Counted from the stretch's first letter, positions 26,381-35,939 are shown. The stretch: DNA of 64,000 nucleotides from Celeribacter litoreus (GCF_020165855.1 NZ_JAIUFY010000007.1:124001-188000), one strand, 5' to 3'. Numbers and translations are program-made. Notes: generated by a model from the sequence alone, not told the origin.

Positions 26381-27418
26381 CTAAGTCTCCGACCGGCCGT
26401 TGAACCGCAGGGAGGAGACAAAGGACAGCGCAATGATCGTGGCGCCGAGAAGACCGGTGACGACCTCCGAGATGTGAACTAGGCTCTGCGCGAACATGAT
26501 CACCGCGAGGGCAAGGATCGAATAGAACGCACCGTGTTCGAGAAAGCGGAACTGGTTCAGCGTTTCTTTCTCCACCAGCATGATCGTCATAGACCGCACA
26601 TACATCGCGCCGATCCCGAGCCCGATGGCGATGAGGAACAGGTTGTTGGTGAGAGCGAACGCACCAATGACGCCATCAAAGCTGAACGAGGCATCGAGGA
26701 CTTCGAGATAGAGGAACGCCCCAAGCCCCCCTGCCCGTGCAGCACTTTGAATTTCAGACTCCGCATCAAGGACATGGCTGAGCGTCTCGACGCACATGAA
26801 CACCACCAGCCCCATGATCGCGGCTTTGAAGAATGTCGCCTGATCTTCTGTGCCCAGAAACAGGCCGAAACCGAGCACCAGCAAAAGGACCGTGCCATAG
26901 GTCACGCCCTTGATGGTCCCCATGGAGCGCAGCTTGCGTTCAATCCGGTGAATCCAGTCAATCTCCTTGGCCTCGTCCATGAAGAAGGACAAAGCCACCA
27001 TCCCGAGGAAGGCCCCGCCGAACGCGGCGATGGAAAGGTGGCTCTCGGCCATAATGCGCGCGTATTCCTGCGGCTCGCTAACCGACAGACGCACGGCCTC
27101 GATCGGCCCGACCCGCGCGGCGATTGCCACGATGGCCAAAGGAAAGACAATCCGCATGCCGAAGACGGCGATCAGGATGCCCCAAGTCAGAAACCGCTGC
27201 CGCCAGACCGGTGTCATCGTTTTGAGCTTGTTGGCGTTGACGATTGCGTTGTCGAACGAAAGCGAAATTTCCAACACGGCCAGGACTGAGCCGATCAACA
27301 GAAACGATAGGGCTGCGCCGAGCGTCCCGTCGAACCGATAGCCGAGCCAAAAGGTCGCCACGAGGCCCAAGACGGTCACGAGGATCGCCCATTTGAAATA
27401 GTGAAGTAGCGTTTTCAT
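26381..27418 (-). CDS. DUF475 integral membrane protein (TerC superfamily)
   Basis: A 345-residue polytopic protein of the DUF475 family, related to TerC. Start at MKTLLHYFKWAILVTVLGLV, since the open frame upstream to 27592 is basic and not family-like. Hallmarks: VLEISLSFDNAIVNANKL and, later, LEVLDASFSFDGVIGAFAL, where the paired acidic residues in the membrane resemble the metal-coordinating FDN/D motifs of TerC proteins. A role in metal ion export or membrane-linked metal supply is proposed for the superfamily, not proven. It faces the uraD operon tail-to-tail and stands apart functionally. Confidence 0.88.
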   Translation of the reverse strand: MKTLLHYFKWAILVTVLGLVATFWLGYRFDGTLGAALSFLLIGSVLAVLEISLSFDNAIVNANKLKTMTPVWRQRFLTWGILIAVFGMRIVFPLAIVAIAARVGPIEAVRLSVSEPQEYARIMAESHLSIAAFGGAFLGMVALSFFMDEAKEIDWIHRIERKLRSMGTIKGVTYGTVLLLVLGFGLFLGTEDQATFFKAAIMGLVVFMCVETLSHVLDAESEIQSAARAGGLGAFLYLEVLDASFSFDGVIGAFALTNNLFLIAIGLGIGAMYVRSMTIMLVEKETLNQFRFLEHGAFYSILALAVIMFAQSLVHISEVVTGLLGATIIALSFVSSLRFNGRSET

Positions 27419-27440
27419 ATCGTCCTCTCGGATAGTCGTC

Positions 27441-29063
27441 TCAGGCGTCCGCAAGAGCCAGACGCGCGTGTCGGCGTTCGGCCTGAACATCGGGATCGGA
27501 ATCGAGACCCGCCGCCAGAAGGCGTTGCGTGTAGCCCTGTTTGGGGGCTTCGAAAATCTGGCGCACTGGTCCTTGTTCCACGATCTCGCCACGCTTCATG
27601 ACGAGCACACGGTCGGCAAAGTCGCGGACCACGGGCAGGTCGTGGGCAATAAAGATGAACGCAATGCCGAGACGATCCCGAAGCTCTCCCAGAAGCGCGA
27701 TGACTTGCGCCTGAATGGACACGTCGAGCGCAGAGACTGCCTCGTCACAGATGATCAGATCGGGTTCGAGCGCCAGCGCCCGCGCAATCGCGATCCTCTG
27801 ACGTTGACCGCCCGAGAACTGGTGCGGATAGCGCAGCGCGTGCTCTGGCTGAAGCCCGACCTGCTCGAGCAGTTCTTCCACGCGCGCCCGCCATTTCGCT
27901 TTCGGCAGGATATCGGGGTGGATCACCCACGCCTCGGAGATGATGTCATAGACCGACATATGCGGATTGAGCGACTGGGTCGGATCCTGGAACACCATCT
28001 GCAACTGGCGGCGCAGTTTGCCCATCTCTTTCGGCGATTTCGTGAGGATATCCTCACCCTTCCACGCGACGGTGCCGCCGGAGGCCTCTTCCAGACGGAG
28101 CATCAGTCGCGCGATCGTGGACTTGCCGGAGCCAGACTCGCCCACCACCGCGAGCGTTTCACCCGCATGCAGGTCGAAATTCGCGCCTTTGAGAGCATCG
28201 AATACGCCGTAGCTCTTTTTGAGATCCCGAACCTCGAGAATGGGGGCGGACGTTTGAGCCCCCTCCCGCATCTCACCCTTGCCGGGCGCTGCCGCGAGGA
28301 GTTTGCGCGTATAGGGATGCTGTGCGTTGTGGTAGAGATCGCGCGGTGTGCCGCTCTCAACAATCCGCCCGCCTTCCATAACCACGGCGCGGTCGGCGGC
28401 TTCGGCAACAACCCCGAGATCGTGGGTGATGAGCAAAAGGCCCATGCCTGTCTCTTCCTGCAATTCCTCCAGCAAGGACAGAACTTCGGCCTGAACCGTC
28501 ACATCGAGCGCCGTCGTGGGCTCATCCGCGATCAGGATATCGGGCTTGAGCACCAGAGCCATGGCAATCATCAGGCGTTGCCGCTGACCGCCCGAAAACT
28601 CATGCGGGTATTTCCCCATCGACGCCTTGGCGTCGGGGATCCCCACCCGTTCCATCAACTGCAACGCGCGCTCATAGGCCTCAGTCTTGGAACGCCCATG
28701 CGCCATCGCGGTTTCGGCGATTTGCCAGCCGACCGGATAGACCGGATTGAGATGGCCCAACGGGTCTTGGAAAATCATCGATATGCGTTTTCCGTTCAGG
28801 CGACGTCGGTCCTCCTCGGAGGCTTTCAGCAGGTCCTGACCGTCGAACAGGATTTCTCCGCTGGTGATCTCGCCGGGTGGCATGTCGATCAGGTTCATGA
28901 TTGCCGAGGCCGAAACCGATTTGCCCGATCCGCTTTCGCCCAGAATGGCGAGCGTTTCGCCCCGATCAAGGTGCCACGAGATACCGTTCACCGCATTGAC
29001 CATGCCGTTGACGGTGTGAAAGCGGACAGAAAGGTCACGGACTTCGAGAAGATGATCAGCCAT
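27441..29063 (-). CDS. Dipeptide-type ABC transporter, fused double ATP-binding protein
   Basis: A 540-residue protein with two complete ABC ATPase domains in one chain, corresponding to DppD plus DppF. The first has Walker A GESGSGKSVSA and signature FSGGQRQRLMIAMAL; the second has GESGSGKSTIA and FSGGQRQRIAIARAL. Each has a Walker B (DILIADEPTTALD and DLIICDEAVSALD). Fused forms like this are common for peptide/glutathione-type importers. The start MADHLLEVRDLSVRFH overlaps the end of the upstream permease by 8 bases. It is last in the operon read from 32488. Confidence 0.95.
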   Translation of the reverse strand: MADHLLEVRDLSVRFHTVNGMVNAVNGISWHLDRGETLAILGESGSGKSVSASAIMNLIDMPPGEITSGEILFDGQDLLKASEEDRRRLNGKRISMIFQDPLGHLNPVYPVGWQIAETAMAHGRSKTEAYERALQLMERVGIPDAKASMGKYPHEFSGGQRQRLMIAMALVLKPDILIADEPTTALDVTVQAEVLSLLEELQEETGMGLLLITHDLGVVAEAADRAVVMEGGRIVESGTPRDLYHNAQHPYTRKLLAAAPGKGEMREGAQTSAPILEVRDLKKSYGVFDALKGANFDLHAGETLAVVGESGSGKSTIARLMLRLEEASGGTVAWKGEDILTKSPKEMGKLRRQLQMVFQDPTQSLNPHMSVYDIISEAWVIHPDILPKAKWRARVEELLEQVGLQPEHALRYPHQFSGGQRQRIAIARALALEPDLIICDEAVSALDVSIQAQVIALLGELRDRLGIAFIFIAHDLPVVRDFADRVLVMKRGEIVEQGPVRQIFEAPKQGYTQRLLAAGLDSDPDVQAERRHARLALADA

Positions 29064-29997
29064 TCTTTTTCCCTCCGATTTCGAGGCGCCAGCGTTGGGT
29101 CGGATTGAGCGCAACGCGCATCCAGCTCGACAGCAGGTTCAGGGACATAGTGGTCAGGATAATCGCCAGACCCGGCCAGAACGCGAGCCACCATGCGTTT
29201 GTGAGGTATTGGCGACCTTGGCTCACCATGAGACCCCATGTGATCTCCGGTGCCTGAATGCCGATCCCGAGGAAGGACAGCGCGGATTCAGCCAGCATGA
29301 CAAAGGCAAAATCGAGCGTCGCGATGGTCAGAAGCGTGGGCAGGATCACCGGCAGGATATGTTTGAACACGATCCGGCGGTTCGACGCCCCCATGACTTT
29401 TGCCGCCTGCACGAACATCCGCTCCCGGACTTCGAGCACTTCGGCACGGGTCGTCCGCAGATAGATCGGGATGCGCGTGATCGCGAGCACGAGCACGAGG
29501 TTCCCTATGGAAGGCTCTAGCATATAGAGCACGATCACGGCCAAAAGGAGCGACGGGAAAGACATGATCACATCGGCAAGACGCATGATCACCTCTCCGG
29601 TCCAGCGCCCAGCATAGCCCGCAATCAGCCCGAGGGTCGATCCGACAACGAGAGAGCCGAGAACAGCCCCCGCCGCAATCACCATGGTGTTTTGCGAGGC
29701 AACGATGATCCGCGCGAGCAGCGGACGCCCGAGGGCATCTCCACCGAGGATGTAGAAAAAGCCGCGCGTCAGCTCAAAAGGCGGCGCATTGCGTGCCCGC
29801 AGATTGGTTTTTGCAGCCATATCTTCGAGAAACATCGGCCCGACGACAGCGGACAGGAGCACGACCAGCAAAAACAGGATCGCGACAAAGGCCAGCTTGT
29901 CGGCCCAGAGCATTCTGAACAGGCGGCGTAGGCCGGACGCGCCTTTTGGCGCGGTGCCGGGCGTTGCGACGGTGGTATCGGTGGTGGTCCCGCTCAT
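29056..29997 (-). CDS. Dipeptide-type ABC transporter permease (DppC-like)
   Basis: A 313-residue permease. The start MSGTTTDTTVATPGTAPKG is followed by a cytoplasmic leader and the first membrane helix (LAFVAILFLLVVLLSAVVGP). The permease loop is VRERMFVQAAKVMGASNRRIVFKHILPVIL and PEITWGLMVSQGRQYL follows, as in DppC/OppC. A frame extending to 30045 overlaps the dppB-like gene and is not preferred. It is 10 bases behind its partner permease. Confidence 0.94.
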   Translation of the reverse strand: MSGTTTDTTVATPGTAPKGASGLRRLFRMLWADKLAFVAILFLLVVLLSAVVGPMFLEDMAAKTNLRARNAPPFELTRGFFYILGGDALGRPLLARIIVASQNTMVIAAGAVLGSLVVGSTLGLIAGYAGRWTGEVIMRLADVIMSFPSLLLAVIVLYMLEPSIGNLVLVLAITRIPIYLRTTRAEVLEVRERMFVQAAKVMGASNRRIVFKHILPVILPTLLTIATLDFAFVMLAESALSFLGIGIQAPEITWGLMVSQGRQYLTNAWWLAFWPGLAIILTTMSLNLLSSWMRVALNPTQRWRLEIGGKKNG

Positions 29998-30007
29998 GAG
30001 TCCCTCC

Positions 30008-30922
30008 TCAGGCCCGGATACGCGGATCGAGCAGCGCGTAGGCAATGTCGATCAGGATGTTCATGATGAAGATCGCGATAGCCGTCACCATGATGGCGGC
30101 AAGGATCACGTTGAAGTCACGCTGGAGGATCGAGTCGATCATCAGTTTGCCCACACCCGGGAACCCGAAGATCGTTTCAACCACGACAGCACCGTTCAAG
30201 AGAGCCGCAGCTTGGTCGCCGATGACCGTGATGACCGGCAACATCGCGTTGCGAAGGGTGTGCACGAAGATCACAGGGCGGTTTTTCACGCCTTTGGCGC
30301 GTGCGGTTTTGACATAGGGTGATCCAAGCGCATTGATCATGGAGCCGCGCACGATCTGGAGGATCAAACCGAACGGGCGGATGAACAGCACGCAGATCGG
30401 CAGGATCCAGTGCCATACCGTTCCGGTGCCAGAGGTTGGCAACCACCCGAAGTTCACAGAGAACAGAACGATGCCGACAATCGCGATCCAGAAATCGGGC
30501 GCAGAGGCCCCGATCAGGGACAGCACGGAGGCAAAGCGGTCAAAGGGACGTCCCACATTGAAAGCAGCAATGGAGCCGACAATGATGGCCGCAACAGTCA
30601 CCAGCGCCATGGTGATCAGAGCGAGCTGAAGCGTCCAGACAAACGACTCGAGAACCACGTCGATGGCAGGCCGTGCCTTACGCAGACTGTCGCCGAAGTC
30701 GAGTTGGACGAGATCGGAGAGATAGCGACCGAATTGAACAAGAACCGGGTCGTTGAGCCCGTGGATTTCTCGGAAATTCTCCCGCATCGCTTCAGAGGCA
30801 TCCACCGGCAGATAGAGTGCGGCAGGATCACCGGTCAGGCGCGAGAGGAAGAACACGAGGACGATCAGGACCATCAGCGAGACGAAGCTCGACACAGCCC
30901 GTTTTCCCAGCATCTTTTTCAT
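30008..30922 (-). CDS. Dipeptide-type ABC transporter permease (DppB-like)
   Basis: A 304-residue permease: N-terminal membrane anchor (SFVSLMVLIVLVFFLSRLTG), the DppB pattern DPVLVQFGRYLSDLVQLDFG, and loop YVKTARAKGVKNRPVIFVHTLRNAMLPVI. It heterodimerises with the next gene product. It lies 69 bases after the binding-protein gene with a perfect hairpin in between. Confidence 0.94.
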   Translation of the reverse strand: MKKMLGKRAVSSFVSLMVLIVLVFFLSRLTGDPAALYLPVDASEAMRENFREIHGLNDPVLVQFGRYLSDLVQLDFGDSLRKARPAIDVVLESFVWTLQLALITMALVTVAAIIVGSIAAFNVGRPFDRFASVLSLIGASAPDFWIAIVGIVLFSVNFGWLPTSGTGTVWHWILPICVLFIRPFGLILQIVRGSMINALGSPYVKTARAKGVKNRPVIFVHTLRNAMLPVITVIGDQAAALLNGAVVVETIFGFPGVGKLMIDSILQRDFNVILAAIMVTAIAIFIMNILIDIAYALLDPRIRA

Positions 30923-30945
30923 GGAACTCTCCGTCAGAGGTTCGA

Positions 30946-30977
30946 AACACGCACGAGCGACATGGCCCGTGCGTGTT
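30946..30977 (-). repeat. Intercistronic hairpin after the dipeptide-type binding-protein gene
   Basis: AACACGCACG (30946-30955) and CGTGCGTGTT (30968-30977) form a perfect 10-bp stem with a 12-base loop, starting 14 bases after the stop of the binding-protein gene and ahead of the DppB-like gene. It matches in position the hairpins at 2691, 12062 and 53049. Confidence 0.7.
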
Positions 30978-30991
30978 CCGGGAGGTAGGAC

Positions 30992-32488
30992 TTACTTCAG
31001 ACCGATCTCAGACAGCTGAAGCTGGCTGTTGGTCGCGATGGTCGGGGTGAAGTCGACATTTTCACCCACGCGGGCATGGCCCACCATGTGGAACAAAAGC
31101 ACATCCGCGACGAGATCGTCATGCAGGTAGCCGAACAGTTCGGACCAGAGCGCAACACGCTCGTCACCGGTCGCAGCCGTTGCGCGTTCGATCAGATCGT
31201 CGGCTTTGGCATCTGCGATACCCGCCTGACGGCCATCGGAGTGGTACTTGAAGTACATCGAGAAGACCGGATCGCCGCGCGAGTTGTCATGCTGGGCACC
31301 GACGAGAATCGGTTGGTCCTGCACGTAGGGTTTGGAGTAGTACTGTTCGTGCTCGGCCACTTCGACCATTTGCAGACGGACATTGAACCCAACCTCGGAG
31401 AGCATGGACTGGATCGCCTCATAGGTCTCTGTCGCGCCGGGGAAGTTCGCGGTGCGACCAACGAGAAGGATCTCGGTGTCAACCGGCACGCCATCTGCTT
31501 TGGCCTCTTCCAACAGCGCCTTTGCGCGGTCCGGATCATAAGCCCGGGCTTCGGTGTCCGGATTCCAACCCAGTGTCGTCGGGACGTTGATTGCCGTTGC
31601 GATCTGGGTGCCATCGGCGAGGATCGTGCCAACGAATGCCTCACGGTCGATCCCGAGGTTCAGAGCCTCACGCACCCGCTTGTCGTCGAGCGGTGCTACG
31701 CTGTGGTCGATCCGGAGATAGGTGGTCTCCGAGTTCGGATAGGAGCGGTCCATATCGGTCGTTGCATCAATCGCGGAGATCGAAGGCGCAATGTCTGCTT
31801 CGCCGGTTTGCACCATTGCCGCGCGCACGGACGGATCAGAACGGAACGCATACGTGGCCGAGGCCACTGCAGGCTGCGCGCCCCAGTAATCGTCACGCCG
31901 CTCAAGCGTGATGCTCTGGCCCGGTTCCCAGCTGGACAGGACATAAGGACCCGTGCCCACAGGCTCACGGGTGAATTCGATCGGCGTCTCGGATGGCACG
32001 ATTGTCAGCAGCGACATGAGAAGCGGCAGGATCGGCTGGGCCGGATCGGTCTTGAAGTCGATGGTCAGATCATCAACCACGCTCGGCGTGATCGAGATGC
32101 CTTCGTAATAGCGTGAGATTTCACAGGTGATCTGGTCGCTACCGGCGCGCTCGAAAGAATGCTTCACATCGGCCGCGTCAAACGCAGTGCCGTCGGAGAA
32201 GGTCACACCCTCACGCAAATGGAAGCGCCAGGTGGTGTCATCCACGAGCTCCCAGCTCTCAGCCAGGCGCGGTTTGAGGCCCTCGTCGCCGCGCACATCA
32301 AGCTCGGTCAGGGTTTCGCTGATGTTGCCAAGGACGATGCGACCAATGTTGGAGCGCGTCGCCATACAGGGCTCGACGAGATCAGGCTCTTCGCCAAGCA
32401 CAATGGTCACGCCGGAATCCTGCGCAAAAGCCGGACTCAAAGCTGAGGTCGCGAGCAGCACCCCCGCAAGAAGTGTGGTCTGTTTCAT
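30992..32488 (-). CDS. ABC transporter family 5 (peptide/nickel-type) solute-binding protein
   Basis: A 498-residue extracytoplasmic receptor. Start at MKQTTLLAGVLLATSALSPA, a clean Sec signal with cleavage near AFAQDSG; the longer frame to 32638 adds 50 residues with no signal character. Family 5 marks are VVDDTTWRFHLREGVTFSDG and FDAADVKHSFERA. It is the first gene of the dipeptide-type operon. Family 5 receptors carry peptides, opines, glycosides or metal complexes; the neighbouring acid-sugar cluster across the divergent promoter leaves a sugar-acid derivative possible. Confidence 0.93.
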   Translation of the reverse strand: MKQTTLLAGVLLATSALSPAFAQDSGVTIVLGEEPDLVEPCMATRSNIGRIVLGNISETLTELDVRGDEGLKPRLAESWELVDDTTWRFHLREGVTFSDGTAFDAADVKHSFERAGSDQITCEISRYYEGISITPSVVDDLTIDFKTDPAQPILPLLMSLLTIVPSETPIEFTREPVGTGPYVLSSWEPGQSITLERRDDYWGAQPAVASATYAFRSDPSVRAAMVQTGEADIAPSISAIDATTDMDRSYPNSETTYLRIDHSVAPLDDKRVREALNLGIDREAFVGTILADGTQIATAINVPTTLGWNPDTEARAYDPDRAKALLEEAKADGVPVDTEILLVGRTANFPGATETYEAIQSMLSEVGFNVRLQMVEVAEHEQYYSKPYVQDQPILVGAQHDNSRGDPVFSMYFKYHSDGRQAGIADAKADDLIERATAATGDERVALWSELFGYLHDDLVADVLLFHMVGHARVGENVDFTPTIATNSQLQLSEIGLK

Positions 32489-32812
32489 ATTTCCTCCCTG
32501 AAAGCTGATTGCTTTCCAAAACTGCAGAGCGCTCCCACGCTCGTTCACTTGTGGGCGCTTTTCGCGCCTCGTTGCGTCATCGCCTCCCAGCATGATGGAC
32601 GCATCCCTAATATTGGTAAAGTTGGAAACTAAAGTCAAACACTCAATTTTTCAGATTCGGTAAATTCGATTTAGTATTTGTTTTTTATAGTTTTATTTTC
32701 ATAAAATCAAAACCCGCAAATCCAATATTGATACCGATATCCTTTCTAAACTTGACAAGTTGTATACTAATCTGATCACTTGTCAGTCAGACCATCAGGG
32801 GAGGAGACCCGT
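32489..32812. promoter_or_regulatory. Divergent AT-rich promoter region with CTTGACAAG and TTGTATACTA dyads
   Basis: This 324-base gap holds no gene and separates the peptide-type ABC operon from the sialidase-like gene. Its middle (32636-32770) is very AT-rich. Close to the sialidase-like start it contains palindrome CTTGACAAG at 32751-32759, TTGTATACTA at 32760-32769 (one base from a full TTGTATACAA palindrome) and ACTTGTC at 32778-32784, which is inverted to GACAAGT at 32754. FCD-type GntR regulators commonly bind TTGTATACAA-like sites, so the GntR encoded at 35198-35932 is a candidate binder. Confidence 0.45.
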
Positions 32813-33988
32813 ATGACGCCGGATGAAATCGCTGAAAACATGGATGGAATGCTATCGCCACGACCGGATGGCGCGTGGGCGATTCTCCCTGCGGATACGA
32901 TCCAGAACCATGCTGCCTTTTTGGCGCGCCTGCCCGACGGGGCGCTGGCCTGCGCTTGGTTTGGCGGCACGCTTGAGGGCAAGTCCGATATCTCCATCTA
33001 TGCGACAATTCTGGACGAAGGCACCTCCCAATGGGGCCCTGTTGCACGCCTGACAGATGACCCTGATCGCTCGGAGCAAAACCCCGTCCTCTTTACCGCA
33101 CCCGATGGCAACATCTGGCTCTTCAACACGGCGCAACCCGCAGGAAACCAAGATGAATCGCGTGTGTTCATTCGCCCTGTGACGCGCGCGGGAGATCGCC
33201 TCACCTCCGGCGAAAAACGCGACATCGGCCTGCCCAACGGCACATTCATCCGCGCCCGTCCGTTTGTTCGCGAGGATGGTGCCTGGGTTCTCCCCCTCTT
33301 CTGCTGCAACCCGCGCGATGGAATCCGATGGACCGGCGCCTTTGACACTGCCGCCGTCGCAGTCAGCACGGATAACGGCAACAGCTGGACAGTGACAGAT
33401 GTCCCCGATTCTCCAGGGGCCGTGCACATGACACCCGTATCGCTTGGCGGTGACGAGATGGCTGCCTTCTATCGCCGTCGCCAATCGGACTTTGTGCATC
33501 GCTCTGAAAGCCGTGACGGCGGGCGGAGCTGGAGCGCACCCGCCCCGACGGATGTCCCGAACAACAACAGCTCCATCGGGGTCGCCCCCCTGACCGACAC
33601 AGTTCTTGGCATGGTCTGCAACCCGATTTCGGCGGCAGAATCCTCATCCCGTCGTGCGTCTCTCTATGACGAACTCGAAGAGACCGACGACCGGCCGGAG
33701 GGCGAGGGCTGTCATCCCATCTGGGGCGTCGAGCGCGCACCACTCGCGCTGTGCCTCTCTGCAGACGGCGGGAAGTCCTTTCCCGTCCGCTACACCGTCG
33801 AGACGAGCGCAGGCACATGCCTGTCGAACAACTCCATCGACGGACACAACAAGGAACTCTCCTACCCCGTCCTGCTACCACGTGAAGATGGCGGGCTGGA
33901 CATTGCCTACACGCTCTATCGCCGCGCCATCCGGCACGTGCGCCTGAGCGCCGACACCGTGGCCGACCTCGTCGCCAAAACCGTTTGA
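32813..33988 (+). CDS. BNR/Asp-box sialidase-like glycosidase-fold protein
   Basis: A 391-residue cytoplasmic protein (no signal peptide) with a six-bladed propeller of the BNR_2/sialidase superfamily. Three Asp-boxes are readable: STDNGNSW (185-192), SRDGGRSW (232-239) and SADGGKSF (315-322). The start ATG has GGAGGAGACCC ahead of it; a slightly longer frame to 32780 has no ribosome site. Proteins of this type near DHDPS-like aldolases are often labelled exo-alpha-sialidase, but cytosolic location and acid-sugar neighbours make a lactonase, lyase or hydrolase on a short sugar acid just as likely. It is followed by an iron alcohol dehydrogenase 12 bases on. Confidence 0.75.
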   Translation: MTPDEIAENMDGMLSPRPDGAWAILPADTIQNHAAFLARLPDGALACAWFGGTLEGKSDISIYATILDEGTSQWGPVARLTDDPDRSEQNPVLFTAPDGNIWLFNTAQPAGNQDESRVFIRPVTRAGDRLTSGEKRDIGLPNGTFIRARPFVREDGAWVLPLFCCNPRDGIRWTGAFDTAAVAVSTDNGNSWTVTDVPDSPGAVHMTPVSLGGDEMAAFYRRRQSDFVHRSESRDGGRSWSAPAPTDVPNNNSSIGVAPLTDTVLGMVCNPISAAESSSRRASLYDELEETDDRPEGEGCHPIWGVERAPLALCLSADGGKSFPVRYTVETSAGTCLSNNSIDGHNKELSYPVLLPREDGGLDIAYTLYRRAIRHVRLSADTVADLVAKTV

Positions 33989-34000
33989 AAGGAGCGCCTC

Positions 34001-35125
34001 ATGTCTACTATGGATCGCCTCATCACCATTCATCAGCCCAAGCGCCTCGAAATCGGCGTTGGAGCCGCCGCGAAGGTCGGGAACTGGGCTGTCTTCGCCA
34101 AGAGACCGCTCGTCATCGCCTCCGGTCCAACCGCACAATATGTGGAAAAACTTGGCCTCTCGGGTGACATCGCTGTCATTGCAGATGTGCCGCCCGAACC
34201 GAACCTCCCCGCCTTCGAAGAGGTGCTCGCGCAGGCCCGCGCCCACGAGCCCGACCTCATTGTCGGCCTTGGCGGTGGATCGGTTCTCGACATCGCAAAA
34301 CTGGTCGCTGCGCTCTGGAACGGGGATCAAACGCTCCCTGAGGTAGTCGGCCCAAATAAGGTCGCTGGACGCACGACCCCTCTCGTTCAGGTCGCAACGA
34401 CCGCCGGAACCGGATCAGAGGCAGGAATTCGCGCCCTCGTGACCGACCCGGAGACGAAATCAAAACTTGCCGTCGAGAGCCCGCATCTGATCGCTGATCT
34501 CGCCGTGCTCGATCCAGAGCTCACCTACTCCGTCCCGTCCGCAGTGACCGCTGCGACCGGCGTGGATGCGATGGCGCATTGCGTCGAGGCCTTTACCAAC
34601 ATCAAGGCCCACGATCTGATCGACGGCTATGCCCGCATGGGCTTTGGCCTCGTCGGGAAATACCTCAAGCGTGCGGTCGAGGATGGTTCCGACAGCGAGG
34701 CGCGCGCAGGCATGATGCTGGCGTCCTACTACGGCGGCATCTGTCTTGGACCGGTCAACACGGCGGCGGGTCACGCCCTCGCCTATCCGCTCGGCACGCG
34801 GCTGTCGCTCCCGCACGGGCTGGCCAACGCGATCATCTTTCCGCATGTTCTGGCCTTCAACCAACCCGTCGCGCCGGAAAAATCCGCCGAAGTGGCAAAC
34901 GCGCTCGGCCTCAAGAATGCGGGTAGCCAGGATGCGCTCAAAGCAGCGGCGTTTGAATTCTGTCGCGATCTCGGGATCGAGATGCATCTCAAAGCGCATG
35001 GGGCAAACGAGGCCGACCTTGGTGCCTGGGCCGAGGAAGCGCATGCAATTCGTCGCCTGATGGACAACAATCCACGCGAGATGAGTGTCGATCAGGTCCA
35101 CGCCATCTACCGCGACGCCTTCTGA
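34001..35125 (+). CDS. Iron-containing (group III) alcohol dehydrogenase
   Basis: A 374-residue group III dehydrogenase. The NAD-binding part has PDLIVGLGGGSVLDIAKLVA and TTAGTGSEAGIRALVT. Metal ligands lie in DAMAHCVEAFTN and in AAGHALAYPLGTRLSLPHGLANAI. It oxidises an alcohol or reduces an aldehyde in the cytoplasm. The ribosome site is AAAGGAGCG. It is co-transcribed with the Asp-box protein and ends at a bidirectional terminator. In a four-carbon acid-sugar pathway it could act on a hydroxy acid or tartronate-semialdehyde-like intermediate; that is inference. Confidence 0.92.
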   Translation: MSTMDRLITIHQPKRLEIGVGAAAKVGNWAVFAKRPLVIASGPTAQYVEKLGLSGDIAVIADVPPEPNLPAFEEVLAQARAHEPDLIVGLGGGSVLDIAKLVAALWNGDQTLPEVVGPNKVAGRTTPLVQVATTAGTGSEAGIRALVTDPETKSKLAVESPHLIADLAVLDPELTYSVPSAVTAATGVDAMAHCVEAFTNIKAHDLIDGYARMGFGLVGKYLKRAVEDGSDSEARAGMMLASYYGGICLGPVNTAAGHALAYPLGTRLSLPHGLANAIIFPHVLAFNQPVAPEKSAEVANALGLKNAGSQDALKAAAFEFCRDLGIEMHLKAHGANEADLGAWAEEAHAIRRLMDNNPREMSVDQVHAIYRDAF

Positions 35126-35142
35126 ACGCGGCACACGACACG

Positions 35143-35177
35143 AAAAAGGCGCGCCCCACTCAGGAGCGCGCCTTTTT
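35143..35177. terminator. Bidirectional rho-independent terminator
   Basis: AAAAAGGCGCGC (35143-35154) and GCGCGCCTTTTT (35166-35177) pair perfectly over 12 bp around an 11-base loop. Read either way it gives a G+C stem followed by a run of five T, so it ends both the iron alcohol dehydrogenase transcript and the convergent kinase-GntR transcript. Confidence 0.93.
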
Positions 35178-35197
35178 CATGCAAACATTTCTGTCGC

Positions 35198-35932
35198 TTA
35201 CATCGACAAATCGAGCATCCCACCGCCAAACAACCGTTCGCGTGAATGGATGATATGGGTGCGCATGACCTCACGGGCGCGCTCCGCATCGCGGTCTCGG
35301 ATCGCCTCGTAAATTCCACGGTGCTCGCCCAGAACATGTTCAAGCGCCGCCGCCCCGTCAGACATGAGCGCATCCCCGTGCATTTTCATGCCGACATAAA
35401 CGTGGTCGCGCAACGCCTTGAGTGTTTCGGCGTAATATTGGTTGTTTGAGGCCCGTGCGATCGCGAGGTGAAAGGTAAAATCCGCGTCCTCACGGTGCAA
35501 ACGCGAGCCCGTCGCATCGGACAACAGATCCAACGCGCGCACCATCTCGTTCAGGCTCTCGTCATTGCGCCGTTGCGCAGCGAGTCCGGCGGCATCGACC
35601 TCAACCGTCAGGCGGAATTCATAACAGCGCTGGATATCCGCGATGGTTTCGACCGGCGTATACCCGAGCGCCGGCTCCCGTTTGACGCGCACGAAGTTTC
35701 CGGCACCTTGGCGGGAGACAATCAACCCTTCCTCACGCAACTGCTCTAACGCAACGCGCAGCACGGGGCGCGAGACGCCAAACTGACCGGAGAGATCCTT
35801 TTCCGCAGGGAGCTTTTCATTCGCGCCGTAATCGCCACGGGTGATGCGATTTTTCAGGGCCGTGTAGACCTTTTCCGAGAGGGGCGGACGAGAACTCCGA
35901 GAGGAAGTATTGTCTGGGTTTTGTTGGTCCAT
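35198..35932 (-). CDS. GntR-family regulator, FCD (FadR) subfamily
   Basis: A 244-residue regulator. The start MDQQNPDNTSSRSSRPPLSE has GAGGGCGA before it; a frame to 35995 runs into the kinase gene. The winged helix is in residues about 20-85 (KVYTALKNRITRGDYGANEKLPAEKDLSGQFGVSRPVLRVALEQL), the FCD effector domain after it. Such proteins respond to short hydroxy or keto acids. It follows the DUF1537 kinase gene by 7 bases on the same transcript, and sits in the centre of the acid-sugar cluster whose other two operons it may also control. Confidence 0.93.
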   Translation of the reverse strand: MDQQNPDNTSSRSSRPPLSEKVYTALKNRITRGDYGANEKLPAEKDLSGQFGVSRPVLRVALEQLREEGLIVSRQGAGNFVRVKREPALGYTPVETIADIQRCYEFRLTVEVDAAGLAAQRRNDESLNEMVRALDLLSDATGSRLHREDADFTFHLAIARASNNQYYAETLKALRDHVYVGMKMHGDALMSDGAAALEHVLGEHRGIYEAIRDRDAERAREVMRTHIIHSRERLFGGGMLDLSM

Positions 35933-35939
35933 TTCGCCC

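Noticed and set aside
31076-32116. Plus-strand open frame of 346 codons inside the family 5 receptor gene
   Set aside because: Antisense shadow; the receptor signal peptide and family motifs settle the coding strand.
32690-32713. Near-palindrome GTTTTATTTT...AAAATCAAAAC in the divergent promoter gap
   Set aside because: One-base imperfection and extreme AT content make this likely by chance; not used as an operator.
32751-32768. TTGACA and TATACT near 32752-32768 as a sigma-70 promoter
   Set aside because: The two hexamers are only 5 bases apart, far short of the needed 16-18.
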